64,000 bases of DNA from Rhizaria sp. SCN 62-66 (Eukaryota; Rhizaria, unplaced). Made by a program: the position numbers and the translations under genes. Every line of letters starts with the position of its first letter. The first letter of the stretch is position 1. The notes under the pieces are model-generated. The model had not been told where the DNA came from. It searched no databases and saw only the letters and a program-made list of their open reading frames with translations. Below, piece after piece: positions 13,701-26,446 of the stretch. The stretch covers positions 1 through 64,000 of the forward strand of contig MEDY01000121.1 in NCBI GenBank assembly GCA_001724265.1. The letters run 5' to 3'.

Positions 13701-16700
13701 GCGGATACTGAGTCGGATCTTGGCTCAACCGGTGACGACGAGAACAGCGGTGCTGCTGGCAAGCGTGGTGGCAGCAATGAAAACGTCCGCGGCAGTTCTA
13801 AATCAGCAGCAACCCTTAGTGACCGTGCCACGGGAGGCGCCAGTAGTGTTCTCAAACAAGCGGCGTATAAGCCGGTGCTTGCTGGCGTCGTCCAGAGCAG
13901 GGCTGCCAGCAAGGTTATGCCTCAAGTTGACGCTCATGTTGAGACTGGCACTGAGACCGACTCGGAGACCGAGGCCGTCGCACTGCGCATGGCGCGCAGG
14001 CAAGGCCGCAGGAACGCGTTGAGCGGCTCCCCCGACACCACCAGCGCGGTTCACAGAGCTGCTGACGCCGCCGCCGCTGATGCCGCTGTTGTTGGCGGTG
14101 ACAGTGAAGCTCCTGCAACAGTGCGCGACGCGGCGGCCGTGGGCCGTGGCAGCGGCAGCGCGGCTGATCTGGACGAGGTTGACCTAGCGTTGTCACTTGC
14201 CCAAGAGCTCATCGGCACCACCACGAACAATGCAGTTCGCGCGAGCTCCAAGACGAAGAGCTTGACTGATGCTGACATTGAGTCGCAGCTCCTCCAGTCC
14301 GAGTCTCCGCCTCCTCCTCCGCCGCCACTGCCACTGCCTCTCTCCCTGCTGTCACAACCACCTCCCCTGTCAGAGCCTGAGTCACTGACACAATCTCTCA
14401 TGCACCTACGACTGCGGTCTCCTCTGTCTCCGCCGCCGCCCCCGCCAGTTCGCGCCCCTCTTGCAATGCGGCTCAACTTCATGAGCCCCGCGGTCGCCTC
14501 TGCAGCGCTGACACTGAGTCAGCAGCGGTTCACGGTCACTCAATATGACTCGACCAGCTCAAGCGCAGTCTCAGGTGCGCGCAGTGCTGAGAGCACGTAT
14601 GCGTCAAGTGCCGGTGAGGACGCGCATGCTGGGGATTTCGCTGCTCATGAAAGTACGGCTGTAAGCATCAATGTGAGCCCGGAGACTGCGGCTCGGGCTT
14701 GGACAAGCATCCTCGTGGGATCGAACAAGCTGCGCAGCGACTTCGCGCAGCAAAGCGACCGGGGGCACGCAGATTATGACCGCAGTCAAAGCCACAGTCA
14801 TCATCACCCCATGAACGGCCGCCGTTGCTCTCGGCGGCACGCAGGGCAAAGCGTTCATGGTGACGGTGGCGTTGAGTGGGGCGCGTTGTTGCCAGTTCTT
14901 CTTGACAGCAATATTAGCTCAAGCGTGAGCGACGATCACATACGTCAGGATTATTATAACAGCAGCAGCTACATCGATGGCCAGTTCTTTGTTGATGACA
15001 GTGACACGGAGGCTGAGACCGAGACTGAGACCGAGACCGAGTCTGAAAACGGAGCTGATTTGAGCGACGGCGAGAGTAGCAGTGACCGCGGCTTCAGTCC
15101 GAGCAACAGCGACAGAGACGGTGCTGCTTTCCGTCGCAGTCGTGTTGCTCTTACTCAAAGCACGCTTGCTCAGACTGGCAAGTCCGCGGCTGCGCAAAGC
15201 AAACGCAAGACAACAGCACCTAGAGCTGCTTATAAGAACGACGATCGTGGTCTAGATAGCATTGCTCGTGCCGAACTTACTATGCTTGACAGTCCGCCGC
15301 CGCCTCCGCCACCGCTGCCTGCGTCACCCGCATCTGAGTCGCCATCTCCGCCACCCCCGCCGCCGCCGGTATCGGCGCCATCAGCGGCGAACAGCCAGAT
15401 TCACGGTCGCAAGCATGTTGACAAGGTCAAGCGCAGCAAATCGAAGACCACCCGCTCTGGCGCGCGCGCGAGTGCAACTAGAACCGTCTTTGAGACCGTG
15501 TCTGCAGTGGTTGCTAGGCTGTTCGACGCATTAGCTACGACTCGCAGCAACGCCGTCCTAGTTCGCACCCGCGCCGCGTCTGGTCAGGTGACACAGCCGA
15601 CGCCACAGTCTGATCATGCACAGGATCTCACGCCTCTGTCTGAGCTGTCTCTCCTGGCCCACTCACCGGTGACTCAGCCAACACCGGTCACAGCGGCGGC
15701 CGCAGGGGCTGCAGCGTTGGCGGCAGCAACGAGGGCGACGGCAGCGACATCAGGCGCGGCACATGCTGCACCTGAGGCCACGGCGGCAGCAGCTGTTACG
15801 GCTTCTGCTGTCGACGCTGATGTTGCAGTGGTAGCGCTGACTACGACGTCAACAGCCGCGGCAACAACAGCAACAACGGTTGCTGTGGCAGATGCAAGCT
15901 CCAAACCCCCAGTGCCAGCGTTCGCAAAGACAGTTGGGTCCACCTCTGTCTCGAGCGCCAAGACAGCGCCCATGGCTTCGACGGCAACGGCCACCATGGT
16001 CACTGCGGTCAAAACCAAGACGGTGGCCTCAGCAGTGGTGCCTGGGTACATGCGGTCACGCTCTGCCCCTACAACCACCAACAGCAACTCAAACAGCAAC
16101 GCTGGCGCGGCGGCCAGCACTGCACTCGCAGCAAAGAGTAAGATCAAGTTTGTTGCTCCAAGCACAAGCTCAATCACGAGCAGTACTCCTGGTGTAAGCG
16201 CTGCTGCTGCAGGCAGTAGCGTTAAAGCAAAAGCTAAAGCCTATGCTGAGACAACTGCTGCAGCTGATGCAGCTGCTGCGAAGTCTGCGACTGCCACTGC
16301 TAGTGCTACGACTGCAGCGGCAACAGCAGCAGTATTGACGTCGGCAAAGACAAAGGTCGCCGCAAAGTCAGCCGCTGCTCCGTCATACGCTGCGCCGACG
16401 CGTGCTTCGACGCGGCGCACGGCCGCTGCGGCCGCCGGCAGCACGGGCGCGATCGCAGGCAGCAGCGGCGTCAGTGGCTCGCCGTCACAGTCGTTGCCCC
16501 AGTCGCCAGCACAGTCGCTGCCGCAGTCGGCGCGGGCGCTCGGCAGGGCTGGGGTGAGGCAGCCTGCGGGCTTTCGCAAGACTGCCGGCGTCAGTCAGAG
16601 TGCAAACGCTAAAACCGTCAAGAGTTTGGCGACTCGCGCCGTAGACATTGAGACTGCAGCTGAGACCACTGCTGAAGCCGCTGTTGTTGCGGCGATAGCT

Positions 16701-19700
16701 GGTACGCCGGCTGCCGGAGCTCAGCCGCCCACGCCCCCGTGTGACGACTCAGTCCCCGTGACGGACGAAAGCAGCCCCACGCTTCCTCATCTCGGCTCAC
16801 AGTCGCAGCCGCCACAGGACCTGGACGCGCAGTCCCAACTTCGGTCCTAGCTGCCGTCTCCGCTCGACCGTATTCTGGAGTCGCAGTCCCAGTCCCAGTC
16901 GCAGCCGCCGCTGTCAGAGCTCGGCACTCCATCTGCGACGAATATGACCGGAGGGCCTGTGCTTGCGTCAGCTGCTGAGACTGAGACCGAGGCAGGCACC
17001 GGGTCCGCGCCTTTCTCCGTGTCGGTGGCGACCCCGACCCCTGTGCCAGTCACCGAGACCGAGAACTCTGCAGCTGCTGCTGCGGCTGTCAATGAAGCGC
17101 ATGTGCAAGTTCCAGCTCCGATGGAGGCGTCGGCGGCCTTGGCGGCAATGGCAACGGCGGTCCTGTCAGACGCCGCTAACAGCACAAAGAACACTCACAC
17201 GGCCCCTATGGATGTTGTTTCTGGCACTGACGCAACTGGCACGCTGGCTGGCACTGGTACTGGCGTCACGGGGTTGAGTGCTGCTGAAGTGCCCACAGCT
17301 CTCGTGCCACTCGTCGCAGCGTTGCCCTGCGCGGCAGCCGCTGCATCTGCGGTCGCGATGCACGCTGCCACCGAGCACTCGAGTCTGTTCGACGCAGTGT
17401 CGCTCTACTCCCAGCGCAGCGCTACACACTCGCCCTCGCACTCGCACATGACGAGCGTGCTGGCCTACACTGAGCACAGCAGCACCAACGTGACCGCAAT
17501 GAACACCACGCCGCAGCCGCTGCCGCTGCCACTGATGACACAGCTCAGCCGTGACCTCAGCGGTTACGGCGACTCTAACGGCGGCGGCCACGTCGCCGGT
17601 ACGCGCGGTCTCGGCCTCGGTACGCATGGGCTGAGCGTCGTCGCTGGGGAGACGATTTCTCTGTTGCCGACGCTGGTCGAGCTCGAGGGGCGCTCGGAGC
17701 ATGACATGCGCGCGCGGTACTTAGCCGGCGACGCACGTGTAAGTGCGGTGGGGCACTTAAGTGCGGCGGGGCACTTGGACCAGCAGCGGGGGCGCGCCAT
17801 CTCGCAGCAACACGTGCCGATGTTACTCCCGCCACAGACTCACTTGCAGCCGCTGTTGCTCATGCAGCCATCGTTGCAGGCGCAGTCCCAGTCAACACAG
17901 CCGCAGGCACACCTGCAGCCGCAGGTGTCGCAGCCGTCGTCGTCGCTGTCGTCGTTTTCCGTGCCAGCGCATGATGCGCTGTCTCCATTCCCAGGATCGC
18001 AGCTTCAGCAACCAGCGAGCGGCATGAGCAACTTCGTCGATTCAGCTTGTGTTTCTGAGACTGTGGTGCAGTCTGTGCACGGGACAGAATCTGCGCTCGC
18101 ATCGGGCTTGGCGACGAAGCAAGAGACCAGCACGCTAACGGTGATAAGGACTGGAGCACGGTCACCGCTGCTGCCCACAGCCGCGGTCTCCACATCTTCG
18201 AAATCTAGCTCCGACGGCCATCGCCCCGATCAAAGTCCGCACTCTCGTGCTCCACATCGTGAGCAAGAGTCTGCTGCGGCCGTTGCGTCACAGTCACTGA
18301 TTGTGGACACTGCTGGCTCACCGTCACTTGCTACCGACTCACAGTCGCCAGTAGTGACTGTGGGCGGAGCGGAGTCTCCCCTGTCTCCGCCGGCAACAAC
18401 GCCCGCGCCAGACCAGGCACCGGCACCGAAGCGTGCGCTTGCAGCCGCCAGTGTGACCACTGCAGACGCGCTAGCTGCCGCCGCTCTGCCGGCGCCGCCG
18501 CTGGGGCGCGTGCTGGCGTCCGATCTCGTGACAAACAACACGACGCTCGCGAGTGCTGCTGCTGCTGAAGGCGACTATACCGCCAAGTCCAGCGTCGCGG
18601 ACGCCAGCGCTAGCGCCAGTGGCGGCGCTGTTGGTGCTGCTGCGCGCAGTGACGCCAGCCGGCCGAGAGTTCTCGTCGAGCTTAGCATTGACCTGATTGC
18701 TAAGGCAGCGCACTACGGCAACAACAAGCTAATTCGCAGCCGCAGCCAGCGCCGCCAGCAGCGCCGTCGGCGAGCGCACGACCACGGCTACGGCGACAGC
18801 GGCGAACTTGCGCTCAGTCTCGCTCACGGCCACAGCCAGAGTGTGAGTCGCGGCCTCGGCATCCTTGCTCACAGCCACCCACATGCACACGCACACAGCC
18901 ACGTGCAAGTCCACGGCCAGCCCCATCTAATGAAGCCTGATATGGCCATAACTGGGCCGGGACTAATGCATGTGCTGGCGCCGCTGCCCGGTGTCAGCAG
19001 CAGCAATGTGAGCGAGTGGGGCGACGCGTCAGTGCCGCGCTCTAGTACTTACACTGGTCTAAGTGGCGCGGGCGTCGACAGCGCCGACAAGTATCTTGCG
19101 ACCGGTGTGACCCGCGACACGCACGGCCTCCACGGCAACGATGAGGCAAGCGGCATCGTCGCGGCCATCAAGAGCGACAACAGCTTATCCAGCGCTGTCG
19201 ATACAAGCGCCTACAGTGACAACGACACTGACGGCGACGGCGACATCGATGATGGTGATGATGACGATGTGACGAGTCTGAGCATCACCGTCATAGCGCC
19301 TGAGCTTTGCGCCGCTCTGAGAGCCATCGGCGTGCCCTCTCAGTCCCACCACGAGCACGCTGGCGAGTCTCTGCCACACGCGCAGGCGCGAGCGCAGGCG
19401 CAGGCGCAGGCTCAGCTTCACGCCTATGCGCGGGCGCACGCGCAGTCTGAGCGCTCGCAATCACAATCGCAGAGCTCCGACTCGCAACACTCGCCGCCAC
19501 GGCACATGGACTCGCAGTCCCAGTCGCAGCACGTGGACGTGCACAAGAGCTCTCGCGTGGGCCCCGAGTCTAAGTTTGTCGTGTCGCAGTCATACTTGCG
19601 CTTTCGTCGCAAACGCGTTGACTCGCAGCACTTACGCGCCAACGGTAGCAGCGTCGGTCTCGGCGCAGCTGTTGGCACTTGCATCAGTGTGACCAGCTCG

Positions 19701-21749
19701 GTCATCACAGAGTGTGGCAGCTTTAGCGATTATGGCTTCACGGTAAACACCCGCCAGCTTCATACCGACGCGACTGTAACGATGACGACGGCAACTGCAG
19801 CGGTAGTCGCGCCAGCACACACTGATGTTGTCGCTCCGCTCGCCGCTCCTGCTGCGCAGTTGCTGGCGCCCCCCTTAGACAACGGCGGCGCGGCGGCGGC
19901 AAGCTACTTAGACTGGCCGACTCCAAGCGTCGCCTCTGCATCGTCCCCGCCTTTGCTGTTAGCGCCGCCGCCGGTGCGGCAACGGCTTTCACAGGGCAGC
20001 AAGGAGAACCCCGAGGCCAACGAAAACGCGGTCAGCTCAAGCACGAGCGGCAGCCTTGGCAGCGGCGAAAGCAGTGGAGATAACGCTCTCACACGGACTG
20101 ATGCAGTGCGTGCAACGAGTGAGCACAACGGCAAGCTTGAGCAGTTATTCGCGCAGCCGCAGCTGCAGCAGACGCAGTCGCAGCTTTGGCCGGCGAATCC
20201 AGAGGGCGCAATTGCCAGCGATGCGGCTGAGAGTCGCGATGAGAGCACCCGCGTCAAGCGCAACGGCAAGGCCAAGAGCGGCACTCGCTCAAGGCTGGGG
20301 ATTCCGCTGTCTCTTGTCTCATTGCTGCGCAACGCGTGCGTTTGCCCCCGTACGGGCGCGGTCATCCCCCTGCACATCCTGGGCGCCAGCACCGGTACGG
20401 GTACTCATGATGCTACTGCTGGTGCTGGCGCTGTAACTCGTGAGTCAGAGACAGAGGCTGGAGCGCCGACAGCAGTGACAACACCGGCAGCGCCAACCGC
20501 TGTGCACGTCCTGCGCCCGCTGCTGCCGCGCCTCATGTTGTCCGCAGCCTCGCCGTGCCCACGGGCAGCGCTGCGCCTCAGGCTCAGTCAAAGCCTCGGT
20601 CTCAGTCAGAGCCAGAGTCAGAGTCAGGAGTTCGACCTTGATCGCGGTCTAGATTTGAGTGAGAGCCTACTCCAGAGCCTCGGCCTCAGCCTCAGCCACG
20701 GCTTCGCTGTGGCTGCGCCCAGTGCTATGGACACGCTGACGCTGGCGACCCCATCGTCGTCGGTCGCCACGCAAACGCGCACTGTGTGGACGCAGCACCA
20801 CGAGGCCACCTCTGCAAGTGCCGGTGAAGATAACATAGCGGATCACGACAAGAGCGTTGCTGCAGCCCAAGACGAGACCCAGACTGCGGCCGAGCGTGCC
20901 GGCTTTAACGCCGCCGCTGTCATCCTGACCGGGCCAGAGTCAAGTTTGGCCAGTCCCCGCGATACCGCTGTCGGCCCAAGCAGCGCGACTGGCAGCGTCA
21001 CAACGGTGGTCTCGCCGATGCCCCGTCCTCACATTCACTCTGCCGTTGCGGCGACACGGCCGCGGCAAAGTCAAGCTGCGTCGCTCGGTACAAGTCAGAC
21101 TGCAGTGACAGAAAGTCAAGCCGCGTCTGTTGCGCTCCCCAAGAAGCTGACACGCACGTTGCAGCCTTCGTCGCAGTCTAACGGCAAAGGTGGAACAGCT
21201 GGAGCGGATGCGAGCTCGCCGGCAGCAGTGCCGCCGCCCAAGCTGCCGCACTCGCTTACGCGGCCGCAGACCCCGGTGCAGTCCGTGGCACAGTCGCAGT
21301 CGCCGTCGGGGCTGCTGTCCGGAGCGTCGCCGGTCGCGGCCGTGCCGTCGCGGACGCAGACGCCAACCATGGAGCAGCAGCAGCAGCGGCAGAAGCAGCG
21401 ACACAGGCACAAGCATCAGCAGGTGCCGCAGCAGCGCGGGACACTACTGTCAGCGCCCGCTAGCCCCGGTGCAACTCCGGGCATAAACACTATCGCCAGC
21501 ACGGGAATTGCCAAAAGTGTCAGCGTCGGCATGGGCTCCGTCGCTGACGTTGCTGCCAGCGCTGGCACCGCCGCGGCTGGCGGCTCTAGTCTGGCCGTCG
21601 CCGGCGCAGCTAACGGGGCGAGCGGCAGCAGCATTAGCAGCTCGAGCGCGCGGCTGCCGCCGCTGCCGTCGTCGCGCTCGTACCAGAACAACACCGGTGC
21701 AAACGTCAATAGCGCGGTGTTCACAGCTGCCACAGTGTCGCAACAACAA

Positions 21750-21785
<36 letters not shown>

Positions 21786-24700
21786 AGCAACGCCGTGTTT
21801 GACTACAAGAAAAGCCCGCCGCAGCACCCCTCTGCGAGTGCAGCCACTGAGCCTGCTGCCGACGTCGCTGCATTGCGCGATACGCAACAAGAGCAGCTGT
21901 GGCAGCAGCAGCGCGAGGGTCCGGGACAGAGGCTGCTGATGCAATCCCGATCACAGCATCACCCGAAAGCGCCGTCCAAACCGCAGCTGATATCACTGCT
22001 GCAAGACGGCTCGCAGTCCAAGTCCCATCACAAGCCGCAGTTGCAGTCGAACCTAGCGATAAAGCCGCAGCTCCCGCAGCAACGCCAGCAGCCGCACGCT
22101 GACGTCGAGGCGCTCGCACAGCGGCCGCAGCCGCATCACCACCACCATCACCACGGCCACGGCCACGGCCACGGCAACGGCCACGCGCAGTCCCCGCCGC
22201 ACCTAGAGCGGACGCACAGCCGCCCGCCGGCGCCGATGTTCGAGCCCCTGGTCAGAGACTCGGCGTCCGAGGCCGCTGACGCGCGCGCTGTCGGTGCTAC
22301 AAAGACTGGGGCCGAGGCTGCGACTGTGGTGCCTGCGACGGCGACTGTAGCTGCAAGCGCGACGGTCGGCGTTAACGTGGCAGCAACAACACCTTCTGCG
22401 GCTGCCGATGCTGCGAGTATGTCTGCATCGAGCGGGCTATCGCTGTTCGCAACGCGGCCAATCTGGGCACAAGGCAAACGCAGCATGGGTGGCGATAGTA
22501 AGGGCAAGTCTAAGGAACCCGTTCAACGGCAGGCGCAGGCTGCTGGTGACGAACTTGGCCGTGACAGCGAGAACACTGATGATCACAGCACTGCGCATCA
22601 CCGCCGGCGTTCGCTTTGCACGGGTGACGACAGCCTCACCGAGAGCGAGAGTGACAGCCAAGCCAGTCGTGGTGACACAAGTGCGGACAGCAGCCAGAGC
22701 AGCCGCAGTACCAGCGCCAACCGATGTTACGACGGCGAGGGAGAGCCTATTGCTAAGCGAGTCTTTGTCCCAAGCATTCATATCGACAACGATAATGCTC
22801 AAGGCGCTGGCGAGGATGACGTTGAGATCAGCGCTGTGCCCGCAAGCACTGTTTTTGTTGGCGCCGACGCTACCGCCACTGGCACTCGCTTTACGGCGAC
22901 CGGTGGCGGTGACACGCCTCGCGATAGCGACCGCGCGCGGCACCTCCGGCACCGCTTCATCATGACCTCAACGAGCAGCAGCAGCGCCGCCCCGGTCACT
23001 GACCGTACAGCAGAGACTGAGCAGCTGCGAGCGACTGACACGGAGCAGCAGCGCACGAGTGACCGTGAGCACGAGATGGCGGCAGCAGGCCCGCCCGCCT
23101 GGGGCCCTGTGCTGCCGACGCTGCTGCTGAGCGCGACGGACAGCACTGCGGCGACAGCAACGCTCACGACTCCGCCCAGCAGAGGCGAGAACACTGAGCA
23201 CATCAAGGGTGTGAGTAAGAGCGGCGGCGACACGACCAAGACGGGCGTCAACGCTGCTGAATCTGGGCTAATGTTGCACTCCAACGCACAGCTGCAGCCG
23301 CAGCGGCAGCAGCCGTCTGGCCAACAACAACAAACTGGCCCTGGCGTAGATATGAGCAGCCCCACGAAGCAGTATAAGCACAGCTTTCTGCGCCGGCAGA
23401 CGCTGCAGCCCGGCTCCGCACACAAGCAGTACTACCACACTCTCACCAACGCGGGTACTCGCACCCGCGCCAGCGGGTTCAGTGTCAGCAGCACAGTTGG
23501 ACACATCGACGCAATGGGCAGCAGCGTCGCTGGTGGCAGCCACTTGCTGACAACGCGCGGCCACAGCTCGCACAGCCACCCCAACATGACCGTCGCTGCC
23601 CACAGTCAGCTTGGCGTTGACAAAGCTGCAGCGATCGCAGGAGCGGGCGCTAACGGCCAGCGGACACTCGCGACGGCCTCTGCAGCGGAAGCCACGCCCC
23701 TGCGCCAGGAGTCGATGTTGCAGCAGCAGCAGCAGCAGCAGCAGCAGTCGCGGTCGCGATGGTGTCTCTCGCTGCCACCGTCCGCCGCCGCCTCGGCCAG
23801 TCTGCCGCTGCCGCCATCCCTTTCGCAGGCCCACTCGCATTCACGCTCGCACTCACAGTCTGAGTCGGACCCGGAGTCCCCGACGCCGCCGCTGCCGCCG
23901 TCGCTGCAACTTACGGCCGCCGCCCCGGCCCTCCCATCCTCGGCCTCGGCCTCCGCGCTGGCGCTCATCCTGGCCGCCGCCATGGCCGGCTCCGGGTCTG
24001 ACCCTAGCTCTGGCCCCCGCTCTGGACACAGCTCCGGCATCGTCTCAGCATCGCTGCCCAGCTCTGCTTCCGGGCAGGCCAGCGCGTTCGGCGCCGCCGC
24101 CAGCGCCGGCGCGGCGGACGACAGCGGCGCAGAGATCGCCGAGAAGGTGGTGACGACGACGGCGACGGCGACCGGCCGCGCGGCGGCCGGCGTCCTGCCC
24201 GGCTCGGCGGCCGTGTCAGTGCTGACGCTCACGTCCACGGTGCCGACGCCGGCGCAACGCGGGCGCAGGCTTGACGCCACGGGGACACCGCAGCACCATG
24301 CACAGCTCTACTCGCAGCAACAGCTGCAGCAGCAACACCAGCACCAATCGCAGTCTCATGCGCTGCTGCTGCAGGCGCAGCAGTATCACATGCGCCGACT
24401 GCCGTTGACGGTGGCTCTGACCCCGACCCACAGTCAAGACCAGGGTATCAACAACCACATCGAGACCCATACGCACACGCATCCGCCCGGCCATGTTCAT
24501 AGCCACGACCACAGTCGTCACTCCTACCACGGTCACCATTACGGTCACGGCCACGGCCACGGGCACGGACACGGACACGCTCACCGGCATAGAGCAACGA
24601 CGCCGTCAGCGACCACCCCGGGCGCTGGCGCCGCCACTGGCACTGGCGCTGGCGCTGGGTCGCTTGCGGCGCAGTCGCTGGCGCCGCTGCCGTCGCCGTC

Positions 24701-25427
24701 GTATTACGACATGAGCACGGTAGGCATCCCGCGCGGGCTCAGCGCCGTGCGCCACCTGCTCGACCGCAGGCTCGGCGCGGGCGCGCTCGTCGGCCGCATC
24801 TGCGACACGCGCTTCACCGCAACCAGCAGCACCAGAAGCACCAGCAGCACAAGCAGGAGCTCCAGTATAAGCACCAGTAGTGTCAGCAGCGGCGACTTGC
24901 GAGGTGCTGCGGCTACCACCAGCGGCGCTCAGGGCACGCATCATGACACGCATGACGCAGGTGTGGCGAACGCAGGGGGTGACAGGCGCCGAGATACTAC
25001 GGTGGTGTTACCATCAACACCAGGGCCGGGCGCGCAGCGCGCAGACACTCACAGTCAGCCTCGCGAGGAGAGTCACTCAAACACGCTCTCTTAGCTGCAC
25101 GCGAGCGCCAGCCCCAGCGCTGCGCCAGCCGCGGCCGCAGATGGCGTCTGGGCCGCTGCTGAGGCAAGGGCGACGGCGGTGGCGGTGGCTGCGGGGCTGC
25201 TACTGTCGCAATCCCCGGAGTCAGCGGCCGAGACGGGGAGTGAGTCTGCCAGAGAGAGAGCTTCTGGGGCTGCGGCGAAGTTGGCACCCGCTGCAGCCGC
25301 AGAGACGGCGTCCGCAGCGCCGGCATCGGTCACGGTGACAGTGACGCCAGCTGTAACTGAAACGACTGCGTCTGGGACTGAAGCTGCAACTGGGCCGGGG
25401 GAAGAGCGTGAACCTGGGACTGTGTAA
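5214..25427 (+). CDS. Giant low-complexity scaffold-like protein of unknown function, with three in-frame TAG codons
   Basis: Seen: proposed exons 5214-5345, 5476-7394, 7556-7796 and 7971-25427, with GTACGT donors and AG acceptors, give 6,583 codons including the final TAA. The last exon is 17.5 kb in one frame, interrupted only by TAG at 11484, 16848 and 25092 (codons 1936, 3724, 6472); the codons after each TAG continue in frame without TAA or TGA. The N-terminal part is Leu-rich and probably helical (SLLAQLDSPDL, LLRAWVADHLLFALI, TEHLLSLSELVEDFVFF, LVLRFTALLSEMGWYDL). The rest is Ser/Ala/Gln/Pro-rich with polyQ, poly-Ala, His-rich runs, Thr-Glu repeats and at least five poly-Pro blocks, some in the form DSPPPPPPPL. 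No signal peptide, membrane segment or enzyme motif is visible. I do not recognise the family; a helical-repeat scaffold is only a guess. Under the standard code it would be split into four pieces. Intron 3 (174 nt, open in frame) could be retained. Confidence 0.8.
10749..10796 (+). repeat. PolyQ tract in the giant gene (first)
   Basis: Sixteen consecutive Gln codons, mixed CAA and CAG. Confidence 0.92.
11484..11486 (+). other. In-frame TAG inside the giant gene (first), probable sense codon
   Basis: The frame open from 7971 meets TAG here. The next eight codons (TCC CTG GCA ACA TCG CTT GCG TCG) lead directly into a further 5.3 kb of open frame with the same composition. There is no intergenic-type AT-rich sequence, splice site or promoter-like stretch around it. 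Confidence 0.85.
16848..16850 (+). other. In-frame TAG inside the giant gene (second), probable sense codon
   Basis: The codon lies between QSQLRS and LPSPLDRILESQSQSQ in continuous frame. The next ATG is 31 sense codons later, so a fresh start would leave a 93-nt gap that is itself coding-like (SQSQSQ repeats like those upstream). Confidence 0.85.
21741..21785 (+). repeat. PolyQ tract in the giant gene (second)
   Basis: Fifteen Gln codons: four CAA, ten CAG, then CAA. The CAG block is uninterrupted and probably length-variable. Confidence 0.92.
25092..25094 (+). other. In-frame TAG near the 3' end of the giant gene (third), probable sense codon
   Basis: The frame continues for 110 more Ala/Ser/Thr-rich codons after this TAG, to a TAA at 25425-25427. 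GC-rich, coding-like sequence also ends there: AT-rich DNA begins right after the TAA, not after the TAG. That places the true end of the gene at the TAA. Confidence 0.85.
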
Positions 25428-25931
25428 AATGAAGCGGGTGATTGACAGTAACAACGATTATTTAAGGATGTCATGCGGCGCATGACATATGAGACTTAAG
25501 ACAATCTGAATATGTAATGTACAGCTGTACTCCCAAATGCGCAATAATATAGTGAGCGAATTATCAACCTGAAACGAATACAAATAGATTTGAACTTAAA
25601 TGTGTTCTCACTGGTCAGTTGAAGATGGACGAAAATAAAACAAGAATGAATCCAAAGAAAAGTGACTGTGTATCAAATTATAAACACGAATAAACTTACA
25701 AATAATAGAACTAACTAATTATGATCATACACTTACAAGTAACCATAGCTTCTTCTAAAAGCTCCCAACATCGAAATGAGTAACGCTTGGCCCTCAGCCA
25801 GCTCAAAACAACGCGAAAAGTCAGCCGTCACATCGGCCGTCACACACGTGTCTGGCAATACCGTCACGCCACACACGCGGTACGTGACGTGAGTTTGGTG
25901 CGCGTTGCTTTTCCTAACCCCGTGTGGGGAT
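25428..25931. other. Convergent intergenic region, giant gene and DAD1
   Basis: AT-rich sequence holding the two 3' ends. AATAAA-like stretches occur (for example near 25637 and 25691), but no polyadenylation site can be assigned. Nothing else is seen. Confidence 0.5.
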
Positions 25932-26446
25932 TTAGCCGATGAAGGTGGTGACAGCGAAGAAGAGGAGGAGGTTGCACACGACGAAGCTGGCGAAGGCGTT
26001 CTCGGGGGAGATGCCGCCAAAGTCCTTGGGGTGGAGCAGCTGGAGGCGCAGGCAGACAACGAGGACAAAGAAGCCCGCGGTGGAGAAGAGCGAGGACACG
26101 AACGAGTTGAAGGGGTACTGGCCGGCGAGGACGATGTAGGCGATTTGGAGCAGGCCCAGGAGCACGGAGAAGACGAGGAAAAGGTCGATCACCTGAACCT
26201 TGTTCGGGGTCGACTTGCGGTACTCGGTGATGAACTGGTGGCCGAGGTCCGTCCACTGGGACAGGAAGCTGGAGTGGGAAAAAAATGGTAGGGTGGACAG
26301 AGCGAATGACAAGGTGAGAGGAAAGCATTAGTGGACAGTGATAGGATCGGAGCAGCCGAAGATACCAAGTCCAAAATAACACAGTAGCACGGTGTAAACA
26401 AAAAGAAAGATACGTACCCGTCGGACGACTTCTTGGCAGAAGACAT
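25932..26446 (-). CDS. DAD1: DAD1/OST2, subunit of the oligosaccharyltransferase complex
   Basis: Seen: exon 1 26446-26418 (MSSAKKSSDG, donor GTACGT) and exon 2 26268-25932, ending in TAA, give 121 residues; human DAD1 has 113. Diagnostic stretches are FITEYRKSTPNKVQVIDLFL, the GQYPFNSFVSSLFSTAGFFV segment, VCLRLQL, and the C-terminus DFGGISPENAFASFVV followed by FFAVTTFIG. Three hydrophobic membrane segments are visible. Known: DAD1 is a small membrane subunit of the ER oligosaccharyltransferase, which transfers the glycan to Asn in N-glycosylation. The gene is convergent with the giant gene and divergent from the secreted-protein gene. The N-terminus has a short lysine-containing extension typical of fungal and plant forms. 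Identification is secure. Confidence 0.97.

Noticed and set aside
7566-25094. Three separate consecutive genes (7566-11486, 11511-16850, 16944-25094), each ending in TAG
   Set aside because: All share one frame, have no AT-rich spacer, promoter or splice signal between them, and the codons between each TAG and the next ATG are coding-like. One gene with sense TAG is simpler.
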